The notes under the pieces are model-generated. The model worked only from the letters and a program-made list of their open reading frames with translations. It was not told the origin of the DNA and did no database searches. 36,000 nucleotides of DNA, taken from assembly GCA_016946835.1 (NCBI GenBank), contig JACVTC010000009.1, forward strand, positions 1,405,001-1,441,000, in the 5' to 3' direction. Shown here piece after piece: positions 21,801 to 34,122 of this stretch. The translations under genes and the position numbers were made by a program. This DNA comes from Neocallimastix lanati (nom. inval.). Taxonomy: Eukaryota > Neocallimastigomycota > Neocallimastigomycetes > Neocallimastigales > Neocallimastigaceae. Numbering within the stretch: position 1 is the stretch's first letter; each line of letters starts with the position of its first letter.

Positions 21801-23446
21801 AAAATTTTCAGGATCCTAAAAAGAAAAATGGAAACTTCGAAAATTTTTCGATTGGAGACAACCATGTTAATATACTAAATACTACTATTAATATATGTCC
21901 AAATGAATTAAATAATATAATTAATAATATATTACAGGATAATGATAAAATATATAGTTGTATTAATCATAAAATACATATATTTGAAATAAATGTAAAT
22001 AAATGTAATAAAGAAATAAATCAGTTGAATAGGTTAAAACAAATGGTACAAGATTATGTGAATAATAAACTGGATAATATAGAATCTTATATATTAGAAT
22101 TTAATAAAAATAAATACAATGATGTTACTCCTTCTGAATTAAAGGATTATAAAGATAAACTTTACCAACAAAGGAATAACATATTAGAATACATTAATAA
22201 TATAGAACAAAAGAAAATTAATGAAAATTATAATTATAAAATATCCACGGTGAATATGGAGAATGAAGAGGAACAATCCAAATTAAATGTAACTGAATTT
22301 ATGGAAAAGTTTTTAGAGGAAAATATTGTTGAAGAAAATGGAGAAAAATATATTATTGATAACGGTCAATATAGAAAAATCATAGAAAAAGAAGAAGATA
22401 AATTTAATTTAATTCTTAAAGCACACTCAATAGGCCATGAAGGATTTGAGAAAACATATGAGAGATTGAAGAGGACAAGTTATTGGAAGGGCATGACGAA
22501 TGATATAAGAAGATTTCTAAAATTATGTACAACATGCCAGTTAAAGAAAAAGAACGAAACACCGGACCCTACAGAAAAATATGCGACTCAAGTGGAAGCG
22601 CCGTTTACGCATCTTGGATTAGATATAATAGGTCCTCTGCCAATTACTGAACGTAATAATCAGTATATTATAGTAATTGTAGACTATTTCACTAAATGGG
22701 TTGAAGCAGAACCCACAGCAAATGTAACTGCAAAAGATGTAGTATATTTCTTAACCAAAGTTTTTGCTAGACATGGTACTCCAAGTGTGATAACTACGGA
22801 TAATGGTACTCAATTCTCTGCTGATTTTACAAAAATATTTTTGGATTTATATGATGTATATATCAGATTTATTACAACATATCATCCAGAATCTAATGGT
22901 CTGACTGAAAACAGAAATAGAGAAATTGGTAAGTTATTAAGACTTCTTGGAGCTAAAGAAGAAAATTGGGACTTAATTTTACCTTCTGCTCTTTGGGCTT
23001 TAAGGACTGCCAAAAATTCAGTAACGAAGTATTCTAGCTTTGAATTGCTTTATGGTCGAAAGGATTTACAACCATTTGAACTTGCTACCACGCTACCAAC
23101 TTCAAATGTATTAGGATCCAAAGAAGAACAATTAATTGAAAAATTTATCGACCATCACAAATGGATCTTAGATGCATGTGAAAATTTGAAGAAAAATAAT
23201 CAATATTGGACTCAAAGAAAAGAACAAGAAACTCGTTTTAATAAACAAAATGAAATAAACGTTGGAGATCTAGTTAAAGTCAAAAATTTTACAAGACATA
23301 AGTTGGAACCTTATTTTGTCGGACCCTATAAAGTTATTAGGAAACAATTTAATACTGTTAGTTTAGAAGATCCTAATTTGAAATTAAAATTAGAACGTCC
23401 AGTGCATCTCAAAAATGTTATAAAATTTAATACAACTATGGTATAG
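18803..23446 (+). CDS. pol: Pol polyprotein (protease, RT, RNase H, integrase), -1 frame to gag
   Basis: Read by -1 frameshift from gag: ~1547 residues after the slip, ~1815 as Gag-Pol. Positions here count from the first in-frame ATG (18974). Residues 1-190 are Asn/Lys-rich. The aspartic protease has LLIDSGSNLNL with D202. RT has LDLFSGYHQ (D508), MPFGLTGAPATFQ and FLDD at 570-573 (a variant of YVDD). RNase H has RTDACAEG (D719) and ends near LADALSRI (~836). A long Asn/Lys-rich, probably coiled-coil spacer of ~300 residues follows. Integrase has the zinc motif H1151-x3-H1155-x29-C1185-x2-C1188, then D1217, D1276 and E1312 (D,D35E) and a GPY-type C-terminus (YFVGPYKVI). No chromodomain is seen. 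All catalytic residues are present and there is no internal stop. Confidence 0.95.
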   Translation, partial: LLNESSRPLVNQNARTFVVDATKRKRLPLEDQEEISNKKLNSRPSSPNLLKEIDNNNLNSVKDHKEINKNNNQNYIKSSDSVYKNINNNNKNAPSINISNAKNNNDNIMEINKINSNSEIISNEMSGDHQKISDSNLNTNIKKVTQSKKVTFVDVPHGNTRVEKHINMVQKLNIKPYNLIEDIANTKCNINMGQLLDLVPKARSDLTKSLRADKVKLVSSIDFSEEANKTPNKDGIIKDEDIGLVSCKVDNTSGRLLIDSGSNLNLVSTSYLNSLPGQYEQVGYCRGRIYEALGDNTVADTIVVRLTLHINNFSFTANFCVVEHDIMYFDLLIGLKTIFSNSLFIHPLCATLCRFIDKSNFETIAPLIKEQDDDIIICFLRCKRHENLINTFRLEELSDNDEFTPTSNSSKKNDILSPKEYINSPQFHLSLDEDCKSDIVNLLNSYIDIVATSSDDLTPSELGPHHIQLVEGAKPVKSKFYKLNKFKSDIVKEEILKLWENGLIAPAKSSWSSPIVLARKKNGKWRLCSDYRKVNDLTVPDVYSLPNIEEIFGSLAGAIIFSTLDLFSGYHQILMAEDSIDITGFTTKFGNFVYKVMPFGLTGAPATFQREMNSILIELLGKSVFVFLDDILIFSKSKEEHLTHLEQVFSIFRKHKVKLNIGKCHFFKEKVEVLGHMVTKDGLTTMESKVEAVKNWNRPSNINEVRSFLGTVGYYRKFIPNFSKLAAPLTILLRKNCSFFWGEEQQLAFDILKSALINAPILRFPDYSKQFIIRTDACAEGIGGVLLQKDEDDGVEYPIHYVSRTLTKAERNYSTTDLEGTAVYYCAEKFKPYISGNMYETLLYIDHKPLVGLFKNKEPNNLRHIRWCILISMLKIKILYEPGKKNSLADALSRIKRLNEDINKTAHKIINTEPGQMEENKNKNIEQNLKDNIDIKSKIEEINELDESKKMDCDSRKDKNIAIKEKNFSIKKIKNFSDKISKISKISKNKNMRENYGYIENFQDPKKKNGNFENFSIGDNHVNILNTTINICPNELNNIINNILQDNDKIYSCINHKIHIFEINVNKCNKEINQLNRLKQMVQDYVNNKLDNIESYILEFNKNKYNDVTPSELKDYKDKLYQQRNNILEYINNIEQKKINENYNYKISTVNMENEEEQSKLNVTEFMEKFLEENIVEENGEKYIIDNGQYRKIIEKEEDKFNLILKAHSIGHEGFEKTYERLKRTSYWKGMTNDIRRFLKLCTTCQLKKKNETPDPTEKYATQVEAPFTHLGLDIIGPLPITERNNQYIIVIVDYFTKWVEAEPTANVTAKDVVYFLTKVFARHGTPSVITTDNGTQFSADFTKIFLDLYDVYIRFITTYHPESNGLTENRNREIGKLLRLLGAKEENWDLILPSALWALRTAKNSVTKYSSFELLYGRKDLQPFELATTLPTSNVLGSKEEQLIEKFIDHHKWILDACENLKKNNQYWTQRKEQETRFNKQNEINVGDLVKVKNFTRHKLEPYFVGPYKVIRKQFNTVSLEDPNLKLKLERPVHLKNVIKFNTTMV

Positions 23447-23454
23447 TTGTATCT

Positions 23455-23468
23455 AAAGGAGGGACGAA
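23455..23468 (+). promoter_or_regulatory. polypurine tract
   Basis: AAAGGAGGGACGAA lies directly before the 3' LTR and just after the pol stop (23444-23446). It would prime plus-strand DNA synthesis. A single C breaks the purine run. Confidence 0.8.
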
Positions 23469-23920
23469 TGATATAGAATACAAATAAAAACTTTAATTAA
23501 TATAAAAATTAATTTATTATAAACACATAAATATATTAAAAATTATGTTAATTGTAAATTGGTAAATTATTATAATTGTGGCTAGTGAAAATATCATTAG
23601 AATTTAGGAAATTAATGATAACATAAAAATATGAAATTCATTGTGTATTATTAATAATTTATTATATTAAATAACTTTTATTTTATTTCTAATATTTATT
23701 ATATTTTATAACATTTAATTATGTATATATATTTTATTAAACTTTATATTTTATTATATGAAAACTTTATTATAAATTAGTATAAATGTAAATTATTTTA
23801 TATTATGTAATTGTTAAGTTGTTAATTAACTAATTATTATTACTAAATAAATAAAAATAAATATTAAAAAGAATATAATCGCTTCTCCCAAAAAGTGGAA
23901 ATTAGAATCGAGTTATATCA
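23469..23920 (+). repeat. 3' LTR
   Basis: A 452-bp copy of 17360-17811, same length and apparently no differences. Starts TGATATAG and ends GTTATATCA. Confidence 0.95.
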
Positions 23921-23934
23921 ATAATAAAATATAA

Positions 23935-24727
<793 letters not shown>

Positions 24728-27064
24728 TTAATTTTCAACTTCATCATTAATTCTTAATTTATTTTGCATATTCATAGAAAGTTTATCAACTTTAGGATCA
24801 TTTGTTGGAGATGAAGTGTTTACTGGTGAATTAATATTCTCAGATTGTGAATCATATCCATCGTTAACAGCTGTATTGTCATTCATATTGTCAATGTATA
24901 TTAAAGATGGACTAGCTGGTGGTAACATTGGACTAAACATTCCTGGGTAAAGATTTGGTGATATAATTGGAACTTGAGCTGGCATTGGTAATGGACTATA
25001 TGTATTGTATAATATGAAAAATAATTAAAATGAAATCCAATTAATAAAAATTTTATTTGTAAACATATATAATTAATATAAATAATCTTATTATTAATAA
25101 TCACCTTGTTGGTGGAATAACAGGAGAACCATAATATTGATATGTAATCATTTGTTCTGGAGAACCCATACCGTTCTATTATACATTGGCATAAAAATAA
25201 TTAGTAAATTCATTCATTTATATACATATAATTAATTGTATAAATAATTATTAAAAATAAATAAAATATATATTGTTAAAAAATTATTTAAATAATTACT
25301 TGATATCTAATTTTTGGAGTTGTGCTGTATTTCTTATTAGCAACTTGCTCCTTTAATTTCTTTTGAGCGTTACTATCAGCAAATCTAACTTGTAAAGAAT
25401 TAGTACTTCCTTCTAATTTAACATTATTATATTTTTCAATAATTTCCTTAGCAATTTCTCTTGTTTCAAAACTATTTTTATATATAACATATTGAAATAA
25501 TAAGAGATTATTTATTAATTGATTAGATTTATTATATTATTTATTTTAAAACAATTTTAAATATACATATTATATATAAATAGTTAAATTTAAAATTACC
25601 GAGCAAAACCAACACCACGGCTAACACCATTTTGATCTTTTAAGATAGTATGAGAAATAACATTGTGAGGAGCAAATAATTCTAAAAATTGCTAAATTTA
25701 TAAAAATATAAAATAACATTAATAAAATAAAAATAATATATATATATTATATAATAAAAATTTTTAATATTTAAATCATTTATGGGTAAAACAATAAAAC
25801 ATTGTACTTACTTCATTAGTCATATTCAATGGAATGTTAGATATATAAATATTTGTTGATTCTTCATCTTGGAGATTCTTAAGACGAGCACTTAAAGAAT
25901 CCTATTAATTTATTATATATCAAATATGAAGATTATTTAAATAAATATAATTTATACTTAATCTTTAATCTTTAATTTTAATTATGATTATAATAAGTAT
26001 TTCGATTTATTATAATTACCTTTGCAAATGAAACGTGAAAACCTTTTTTATTAAGTTCATTCATAGCATTTCTAGCTTGTTCTTCGTTTTCATACATAAC
26101 AAAACCAAAACCTTTACATTCATTAGTTTCATTATTAATAATTGCCTTAGATGATATAATTTTACCATAGCTATTATAAAATGAAATATCATAATCAATA
26201 AATGAAAATATTTTTTATAAAAATAAAAAAAAAATATATATATATATAATATACAAATGATAAATATATGTTATTAGAAATTTAAATGTTTAATAAAATA
26301 ATATATAATAAATAAATATATGAAATATTAATATTTAAAATTAAAAAAATGACTATAATTTACCTATTACACATTTCAGCAAAGCTTTCATCAGTAACAT
26401 CTGGTGATAAACCACTAATATAAACATTTGTTGTTTTAGATGAATTATTGGAGTGACCATTACTAGAAGCATTAGAGGCACCGCTTTGGGAACGTCTATT
26501 ATTATGACGATTATATCTTTGTTGATGATTTTGTTGACCTTGTGGAGAGTATCCAGCAATTTGGTTTGATGGATACACTGGAATTTGATGCATTGTTGTC
26601 ATAACTCTGTTTGGAACTTGGAGATTCTGAGCTGTTGTGGCAACAATTACACCAGATGATGGGTACATACCAACTGCTGTTGGAGAACCGGCAGCCTGAA
26701 TTGGTGGTGGTTGAGAAGATGTATAATAATGTGGGTCAGCTGGAGTATAGAAAATTGGCTGTGGTTGAACTACTGGATAATAATGATAAGCTGGAGCACC
26801 TTGCTGTTGTTCATCAACATTATTATAATAATTTACATTTTGTTCATTTCCTTGAACTTGTTCATTTTGTGAATATTGATAACCGTTATTTCCATTATTG
26901 CTAGCATTGTTATTTTGCTTTTTCTTGTCCATACGTCTATTATTTCCATTATAATTATTGGAATGATGGTTATTATATCCTCTATTATTACTATTATTAC
27001 TATAATGACTATTATGTTGTGGTTGAGAATGCATATATCCACCTTGCTTTTTGTTAGAATCCAT
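24728..27064 (-). CDS. RBMS/MSSP-like RNA-binding protein with two RRMs
   Basis: Single-stranded nucleic-acid-binding protein resembling animal RBMS1-3, probably acting on mRNAs. Seven exons (26364-27064, 26020-26170, 25812-25901, 25600-25691, 25300-25471, 25105-25175, 24728-24995) join in frame to 514 residues. Residues 1-210 are low-complexity and Asn/Gln/Tyr/Ser-rich with a PQP-type stretch. RRM1 (~212-284) has RNP2 NVYISGL and RNP1 KGFGFVMY (253-260). RRM2 (~299-375) has RNP2 NIYISNI and RNP1 RGVGFARF (339-346). The segments KLCQPYGKI-like CNSYGKI and SRGVGFAR are characteristic of RBMS. The C-terminus is Pro/Ser/Met-rich. The long Asn/Gln-rich arm suggests prion-like assembly, which is inference. 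The precise orthologue in fungi is uncertain. Confidence 0.88.
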
Positions 27065-28398
27065 ATTTATTATTTAATTATTGTGGCTTTAAATATATAT
27101 AATAATATTATAATAATGAATATAAATAATTATTTATAATTAGTAAAATATATAAATAAAATAAATTTATAAGCAATTTCAAAATAAAAATACAAATAAA
27201 TATTATATATAAATTTAAACGTTAATTCAATTCCAATTATTTTCTAATTCAAAATTAATTATTATATCTTTAATAATAATAGTTAAAAAAATTATTTATA
27301 ATAATTATTATTATTATTTTTTTTTTTTTAACGGCAGCAAACTTGATTTATAATAATTATTAATAGGTAAAAGTATAAACAAGGAAACAATATTAATGTT
27401 TATATATTAACTGAAAATTGAATTAATTATCTCCTCGTTCTATTTTATTATTTTTAAAATAATAATGGCTATTTTTTTTTAAATATTACATTTTAATATT
27501 TTTAATAAATATTTTATTTAAAGATTAATAAATATTTTGATATAATAATTAAATTTCATTCTTTTTGTAAATATTATAATAAAATTTCATATATTTGTCA
27601 TTGATTGTTGATTATTTTAATTTAGATTTAAATTAAATAATAAAATCAAATGATTAAATTTCAATATATAAATTTTTAATTAAATGATGATATTATTGCT
27701 GTTAATTAGTTATGTTATATTTCAATAAAAAATATAAATTATTTGGAATAGTTTCCATTTTTTATTTTTATTTTTTTATTTTTATTTTCATTATATGTTT
27801 AATTTTAATTTTATTTTTGAAATTGCTTTATTTTGCTTGTATTATTTTATTAAAATTCTGATTTTGTTTAAACAACATTCTTGATAATATATATATAATT
27901 ATATAAAATAAACAATATTTTTTTATTAAATATGAAATATAAATACTAATTAATTGATTTTTAATAATTTTATTCCGGTTAATATAATTATTTTTATTTT
28001 GATGTTATATTTATAATTTCCATGACAGACCAACAACAGTAATACTTTAATCTTTATGTTTACATTTTTTAAATTTTGATAATACATACATATATATGAA
28101 TCTTTATTTTTATATATATATATAACAAAAATATTTTATTTTGTATAATAAATTAAATATATGTTAAGATATTAAATATCTATAACATTCAAATTTTAAA
28201 TTTACAATAACAACAAATATATATAAAAAAAAAATAGAGTAATGTGAAAGTTCTAAAATATGAAAAAGAATTATAGAATTATATTTTATATTTTTCTTAT
28301 GATAATATATTAATAATATTAAATTAATATATTAAATTAATAGATATTATATAAAAAATATATTTTGATATATTTTGTCCTTTTTTATGTTAATATAG

Positions 28399-28455
<57 letters not shown>

Positions 28456-29700
28456 TCCTTTTTTTTTTAATACAAATAAATTATTTATATGATCTTAATA
28501 TATTATAATTGACTGATGGTTATATATTAATATATAAATTTTGAAAAAAATGTCTATTCTAAATAATAAATTTTTAATTTATTCTTAGAAATTTGTTAAT
28601 TTACACTATATATAAAATCAAATATTCAGGCTTTTAAGGTTTTTATTTTCTAGATATATATAGGCTTAAATATTTATGTTCATAATTAACTATTTATTAT
28701 TATAGTTTATTATGTAAATTTAAAATGATAATGTATGAATAATGTAGTATTTTATTAATAAATTAGGTACATTCAAAAAATATATTAAATTTGAACTAAT
28801 AATATAAATAAATTAATTAATTGTAATTATACATCATAAACCTTAAATATAATATTTTTGTATTGAGTTTGATGTTCAAAAAAAGAAAAATATAACAGAA
28901 AATCTTTAACCCTTTTATCAAAGCTACCATAAAAAAAATAATAAAAAAAAATTGGTATATATATTATATTTATAAATAATGAGTATATTAAAATATAACA
29001 ATTTATATTTACTTTTAAAATTACTAAATATTACAATATATATTATTTATTTTGTAAAATATTTATTTTAATTATTTATTAGCATTTTCAGATTTTTGTA
29101 TTTGATACAATAAAAAAAATTATATATAATTAATTAATAGTAATTATAGAAATTAAATGAAAAAATTTTATATTTCAACATAACTACTCTTCAACTATTA
29201 TCGAATTTGTCACGAAAACCATTTCTTGAATATATAATAATAGTGTTAAGTTTTGATTATTATTTTTTTTTTTTAAAAAAAAAAAAACTTTTATTTCATA
29301 ATTCGTACAACTAAATTTTCATTAGTACAAATTTTAAATATATATTATATTTATAAATAATGTGTATATTAAAATATAACAATTTATATTTACTTTTAAA
29401 ATTACTAAATATTACAATATATATTATTTATTTTGTAAAATATTTATTTTAATTATTTATTAGCATTTTCAGATTTTTGTATTTGATACAATAAAAAAAA
29501 TTATATATACATAACTACTCTTCAACTATTATCGAATTTGTCACGAAAACCATTTCTTGAATATATAATAATAGTGTTAAGTTTTGATTATTATTTTTTT
29601 TTTTTAAAAAAAAAAAAAACTTTTATTTCATAATTCGTACAACTAAATTTTCATTAGTACAAATTTTAAAGCTTAATATTTTTATTTATTCATTTATTTA

Positions 29701-29737
<37 letters not shown>

Positions 29738-30230
29738 ATAATATGAAAAAATTATTAATTCAAAAAGTTAATTTTATAGGTATAAGTATTATAATAATGT
29801 TATGACAGTTAGTATATAGGAATAACAAAAAAAAAAAAAAAAAAAAAAAAAAGAAATTGAATATATAAATTTTTTTATCCAATTTAATTATTCTATTATT
29901 AGACTACTTGTATTAAAGATAATAAGTAGTTATATAATTATTGAATAAATTGAAAAATCTAATAATATAATAATTCTTTTATTATATTATTAGTAAATTT
30001 AAAAAAAAAAAAAAAAATTGAATAAAATAAAAATAGGATAATTAATAAATGAAATATTATTATATATTTTATTATTATTATTTTAATCTTTATTAATAAA
30101 ATATTAATATTAATATTATATTATATGATTTATTTATTTATTATATCTATTCATTTATTTATTTTTAAATTATTTTTGTGTTTTAGATTTTGAATATAAA
30201 AAACTATATCTTTTATAATCTCTAAAAAAA

Positions 30231-30280
<50 letters not shown>

Positions 30281-30336
30281 GAATAGATAAAGAGAAGAAT
30301 AATGTGGAATAAAAAACTCAATATTTTGTAATATTA
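27065..30336. other. 3.3-kb intergenic region, no gene recognised
   Basis: Between the start of the RBMS-like gene and the end of the cullin gene. It is AT-rich throughout, with TTTA repeats (28408-28452), poly(T) at 29703-29736, poly(A) at 29828-29852 and AAAT repeats (30232-30279). It contains a ~380-bp tandem duplication. A few less AT-rich words (CTCCTCGTTC near 27430, CCATGACAGACCAACAACAG near 28020) do not extend into an ORF or RNA fold that I can support. Confidence 0.55.
28955..29670. repeat. tandem duplication of non-coding sequence
   Basis: Copy 1 (about 28955-29337) and copy 2 (about 29337-29670) are nearly identical, including the distinctive TCTTCAACTATTATCGAATT and CACGAAAACCATTTCTTGAA blocks. 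Copy 2 lacks ~50 nt of AT-rich sequence present near 29130-29180 of copy 1, has one G-to-T change (AATGAG to AATGTG), and differs in poly(A) length. Confidence 0.92.
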
Positions 30337-32463
30337 TTATGCCAAATAAAGGTAAAGTTTTCTATTATATATAAAATTTAATAAATATGTAAAATAAAAT
30401 AAATTAATATCAAATATATTACTATTATTATTAATATCATTATTTTATTACTTTTTTTTTTTTTTTTTTTTTTTATTACTATTATTATTATTACTATTAT
30501 TATTATTACTATTATTATTATTATTACTATTATTATCATTATTAGTATATTTACCTATCCTCTGAAGATCTTTCCATATATTCACGTTCAATTAAACTTT
30601 CAATACGTTTTTTAATAGCTGTAGGAGTTGGCATAAATCGACTAGATAATTGATTAGTAACTTCAGTAATTAAATTATTATGATACATTTTTTTACGACC
30701 TTTCATAATTCTAACAACAGCAGCGTCAATTTGGAAACGTCTACTGTCTTCAATATGACGATAAGTTTCTTCTCTTTCTTCATTATTTTCAATAACAGAT
30801 GATCTATTATGAATATTTCCTGAAGCAACAACCATGGGTATTTTTATTCTATTTAATGGTGTGCTAAATTTAGTATTTACAATAAATTCATCTTCATCCT
30901 TGATATCACGAGATTTTGGTATTTTTTGTAATAATTTATATTTCGAAAAAACAAGAGATTGAAGAACTCTTTTTAATTCAAGATCATTAGCTTCTAACTC
31001 AGTTTGAAGTTGCTTAAATGTATATGAATCGCCTGGTTTCCATTTATTAAATATATTGATAAGAAGAAGCATACCTAGATTACAAATATTAATATCTTTT
31101 GAACCTTTCTCATAATTTATTCTTAAATCAGCACTTCCTAATGAAAATTGCCATAATAATTTTCTTCCTGAGTGTCTAGAATAATAGAATTTTGAAAAAT
31201 CATCCATTAATGTTTGAATTTCTATTGGATATGGAAGATTCGGCGTTACTTGACCACTCATTGGCCAAAATATTTTAGTTAATACAGATATATTTAGTTC
31301 AGGCAATTTTTTATCTTTTTTCTTTTCTATAACTTTAAATTCATTTGATAATTCCGATGAAATATTAATATCCTTATACATTCCTTCTAACTTCGTCGTA
31401 AATTGATGACCACATTCCATCTAATATTAGTAAAAATGTGACAAATATATGTTATAATAAATATTAAAAAAAGTTAATCAATAAAAAAATATTTAGCATA
31501 ATTAAACTAACGAAATAATGAATAATAACAGTATTCATATCATACTAATAATAAGTGAATTATATAATATATATCTACCTGTAATCTTGTAATCATTATT
31601 CTTTCAGCATCCTCACTTACACTCTTCTTATATAATAATCTTTTTGCTAAATGTTGTTTATAATAACGTTCAAATACATCTTTATCTGAAATAAATCTAA
31701 ATAAAACAATTGATTTATTTAAAAGTTCTTCAATTTCATCCTCAGATTTCTAATAATTATTATTAAATTATAATAATAAGAATTTAAAATAAATTTAAGA
31801 TTTATATAAATAAATAGACAACAGTAACAATCATAATAAATAATTTAAATAAATATTTAATTACAAAATTATATTTAAAACATAATTCTTTGTATATTTA
31901 ATATATATGAGACTAAAATATTTACTCCTTTAATTCCTTTTTTAAGGTTATCATCAATAAATAAACTTAATGATTCTGATGCTTTAGGATTTTCATTAAT
32001 TATTAATTGAAAGATTGAATTCATTTTCATCTGAAAATTTTTATCATTATCAAAAGCTTTTATTAAAATATTATCAAGTTTATCTTTTAATTCAAGATAT
32101 TTTACTACCCATTGTTTTGGACTTACTGATTGTTTTGTTGAATTTTCCTTTTTAGAATTTGTATTTTCAACGGTATCTAATGTTTTTGAATTGTTATTAT
32201 TAATACTGTTATTACTATTATTACTATTATGATTATTAACTATATGATTAATGCTTTTATTAGATTCATTTTTAGAAGAAACTAACGCCCATGTTTCATT
32301 AATATCTTCTCCTAATTCTTTTATATAATCGCATAATGCTTTAATTAATTCTTCTCGTCCATTATTAACTTTTCCAAATAAATTATACATTCTATTAAGA
32401 TCACTATATTTATCATCTTTAATTAATGATCGCAATCCTGAATTTTCCATCTAATTAATTAAT

Positions 32464-32518
<55 letters not shown>

Positions 32519-33035
32519 TATATATATATTAATAACATAGAATATGTATAAATTAAATAATAAATTTTATTAAATTAATATACTTCAATTATTGTATGAA
32601 TATGTTTTTCAATGGTTTCCTGCTCTACAATTCTTAATATTTCTCTTGTACTTAATGTTGATAAATATTGCTCCGTACGATCCTTTTCCTCTTCCATATG
32701 ATGCTCACTCTTAAAATATATTGTATATAAAAATAATATTAATTATAGAAATAATAGCAAACTTTAATATTAGAGTATTAAAATATTTTTTATTATAATT
32801 ATAAATAAATATTCACTAACCTTTTTTAACCATTCTGACGCATCATTTTCATCTAAAAATTTTTCACTTAAATTTGCATAAAAATTTTTACTACTTTCTA
32901 AATATCTTTCTTCAAATATTGACTTATAGAGAGATAAACCTTTAAATAATTTATATATATTTGTATTTTATTATTATTATTATATATATTAATATATACG
33001 TTAATAATAATAAGAAGAAAAAACAAACAAACAAA

Positions 33036-33071
<36 letters not shown>

Positions 33072-34122
33072 AAAGAATAATATTATATAATATCAAAATA
33101 ATAATATTTAATTATTATTAATAATATTAATATATATAATAGCTTCATTGTAGTTTGATATTATTTAGATATTATTCATTAAGATATTGTAAAATGTAAA
33201 TTAATATTTACCTGTTTCACCATTTCCCTCATGCAAATCAAGCATCATTGATATTATATTACTAATTAAACTTCTATCAATCATTTCTCCTGATCTTTCT
33301 CTTTCAATCTGTTTCAGTATAATATTTATAATATATTCTTTAATATTTTCATCATATACAATAATATCTCTAAATATATGTTGACTTTTTTCATATATTG
33401 GTAATAATTTTGCACGAGGAACAAAAACTCGATCCTTCAATTATTAATTCAAAATTATAGCAATAACATTTTTTGTTTTAATAATAATAAATTTATATAA
33501 ATTTAATACATAAAATAATATAAATAAATAGCAGTAAATAAGTCAATTTTACCATATACATTAATAATGATTTTATTTCTGTTATTGCCATAATGTGATT
33601 ATCCCAAGTGTTCTTTATTATTTTTAAAAAATCTAAATCACGTTCAATTTCAGTATTAGATTGCATTTTATTTCCTGGTTCATTTACTGGAAACGCAGGT
33701 TTTATTTGCTGAGAAGATATTTCTTTCAAGCGTTCTTCCAGTAATTCACATGTTCCATTATAAACCTTTTTCCCTTCCTTTGCTAATACTAAATTATATG
33801 CATATCTATGTAAAATTAATAAAATCAAATGAAAATTAAGATAAAGTTAAAAATATTTACCTACAATTCAATAATTAAAACAATAATACCTATATAATTC
33901 TTCAAAACTTAGTTCACCAGCATTTTTATTAAAAATTTCATAAAATGCATTTCTCAATTTTTTCCAATATTCTTCCGAATTGCTTTTTTCCTATAAACAT
34001 ATGTTTATATTACTAATATTAATATATTGTTGAGAGTAAAATTGATAATATATATATATATATAATACACTAACTTCAAATCTTTTATTCTTTGATTTAA
34101 ATCTTCGATTGCCTTCATGCAT
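30337..34122 (-). CDS. CUL3: Cullin-3-type ubiquitin ligase scaffold
   Basis: Scaffold of a cullin-RING E3 ligase; CUL3 pairs BTB-domain substrate adaptors with the RBX1 RING subunit. Ten exons (34075-34122, 33890-33990, 33553-33805, 33212-33434, 32821-32939, 32584-32709, 31926-32450, 31579-31749, 30555-31420, 30337-30361) join in frame to 818 residues. CUL3-specific blocks are [63 protein letters not shown] and [13 protein letters not shown]. The winged-helix B domain has [15 protein letters not shown], whose Lys762 is the neddylation site. The last exon is only 25 nt and encodes KLYLYLA-stop, the canonical cullin tail. An Asn-rich insert at about 348-400 explains the extra length over ~770. 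Two introns use GTTAGT donors. The first exon (start ATG 34120-34122) is the least certain. Confidence 0.92.
32468..32515. repeat. poly(A) tract inside a cullin intron
   Basis: About 48 A on the plus strand in the intron 32451-32583. It reads as poly(T) in the gene's sense, just after the intron's branch/acceptor side. Similar long homopolymers mark several introns in the window. Confidence 0.9.

Larger units (their letters stand above)
17360..23920 (+). mobile_element. full-length Ty3/gypsy LTR retrotransposon
   Basis: A 6.56-kb element with two 452-bp LTRs, primer-binding site, gag, -1 frameshift signal, pol and polypurine tract in the expected order. Pol order PR-RT-RNase H-IN places it in Metaviridae (Ty3/gypsy) rather than Ty1/copia. 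Both ORFs are intact and the LTRs appear identical, so it is recent and potentially active. The flanking 4 bases are ATAA on both sides (17356-17359 and 23921-23924); in such AT-rich sequence this is only weak evidence of a target duplication. It lies between a MITE region and an AAT microsatellite, far from host exons. Confidence 0.95.

Noticed and set aside
17356-23924. ATAA as the retrotransposon target duplication
   Set aside because: Only 4 bp match and both flanks are ATA-rich, so it could be chance; Ty3/gypsy usually gives 5 bp, and the fifth base does not match.
26611-27139. Plus-strand ORFs opposite the RBMS-like gene
   Set aside because: Antisense shadows of the Asn/Gln-rich first exon; no family features.
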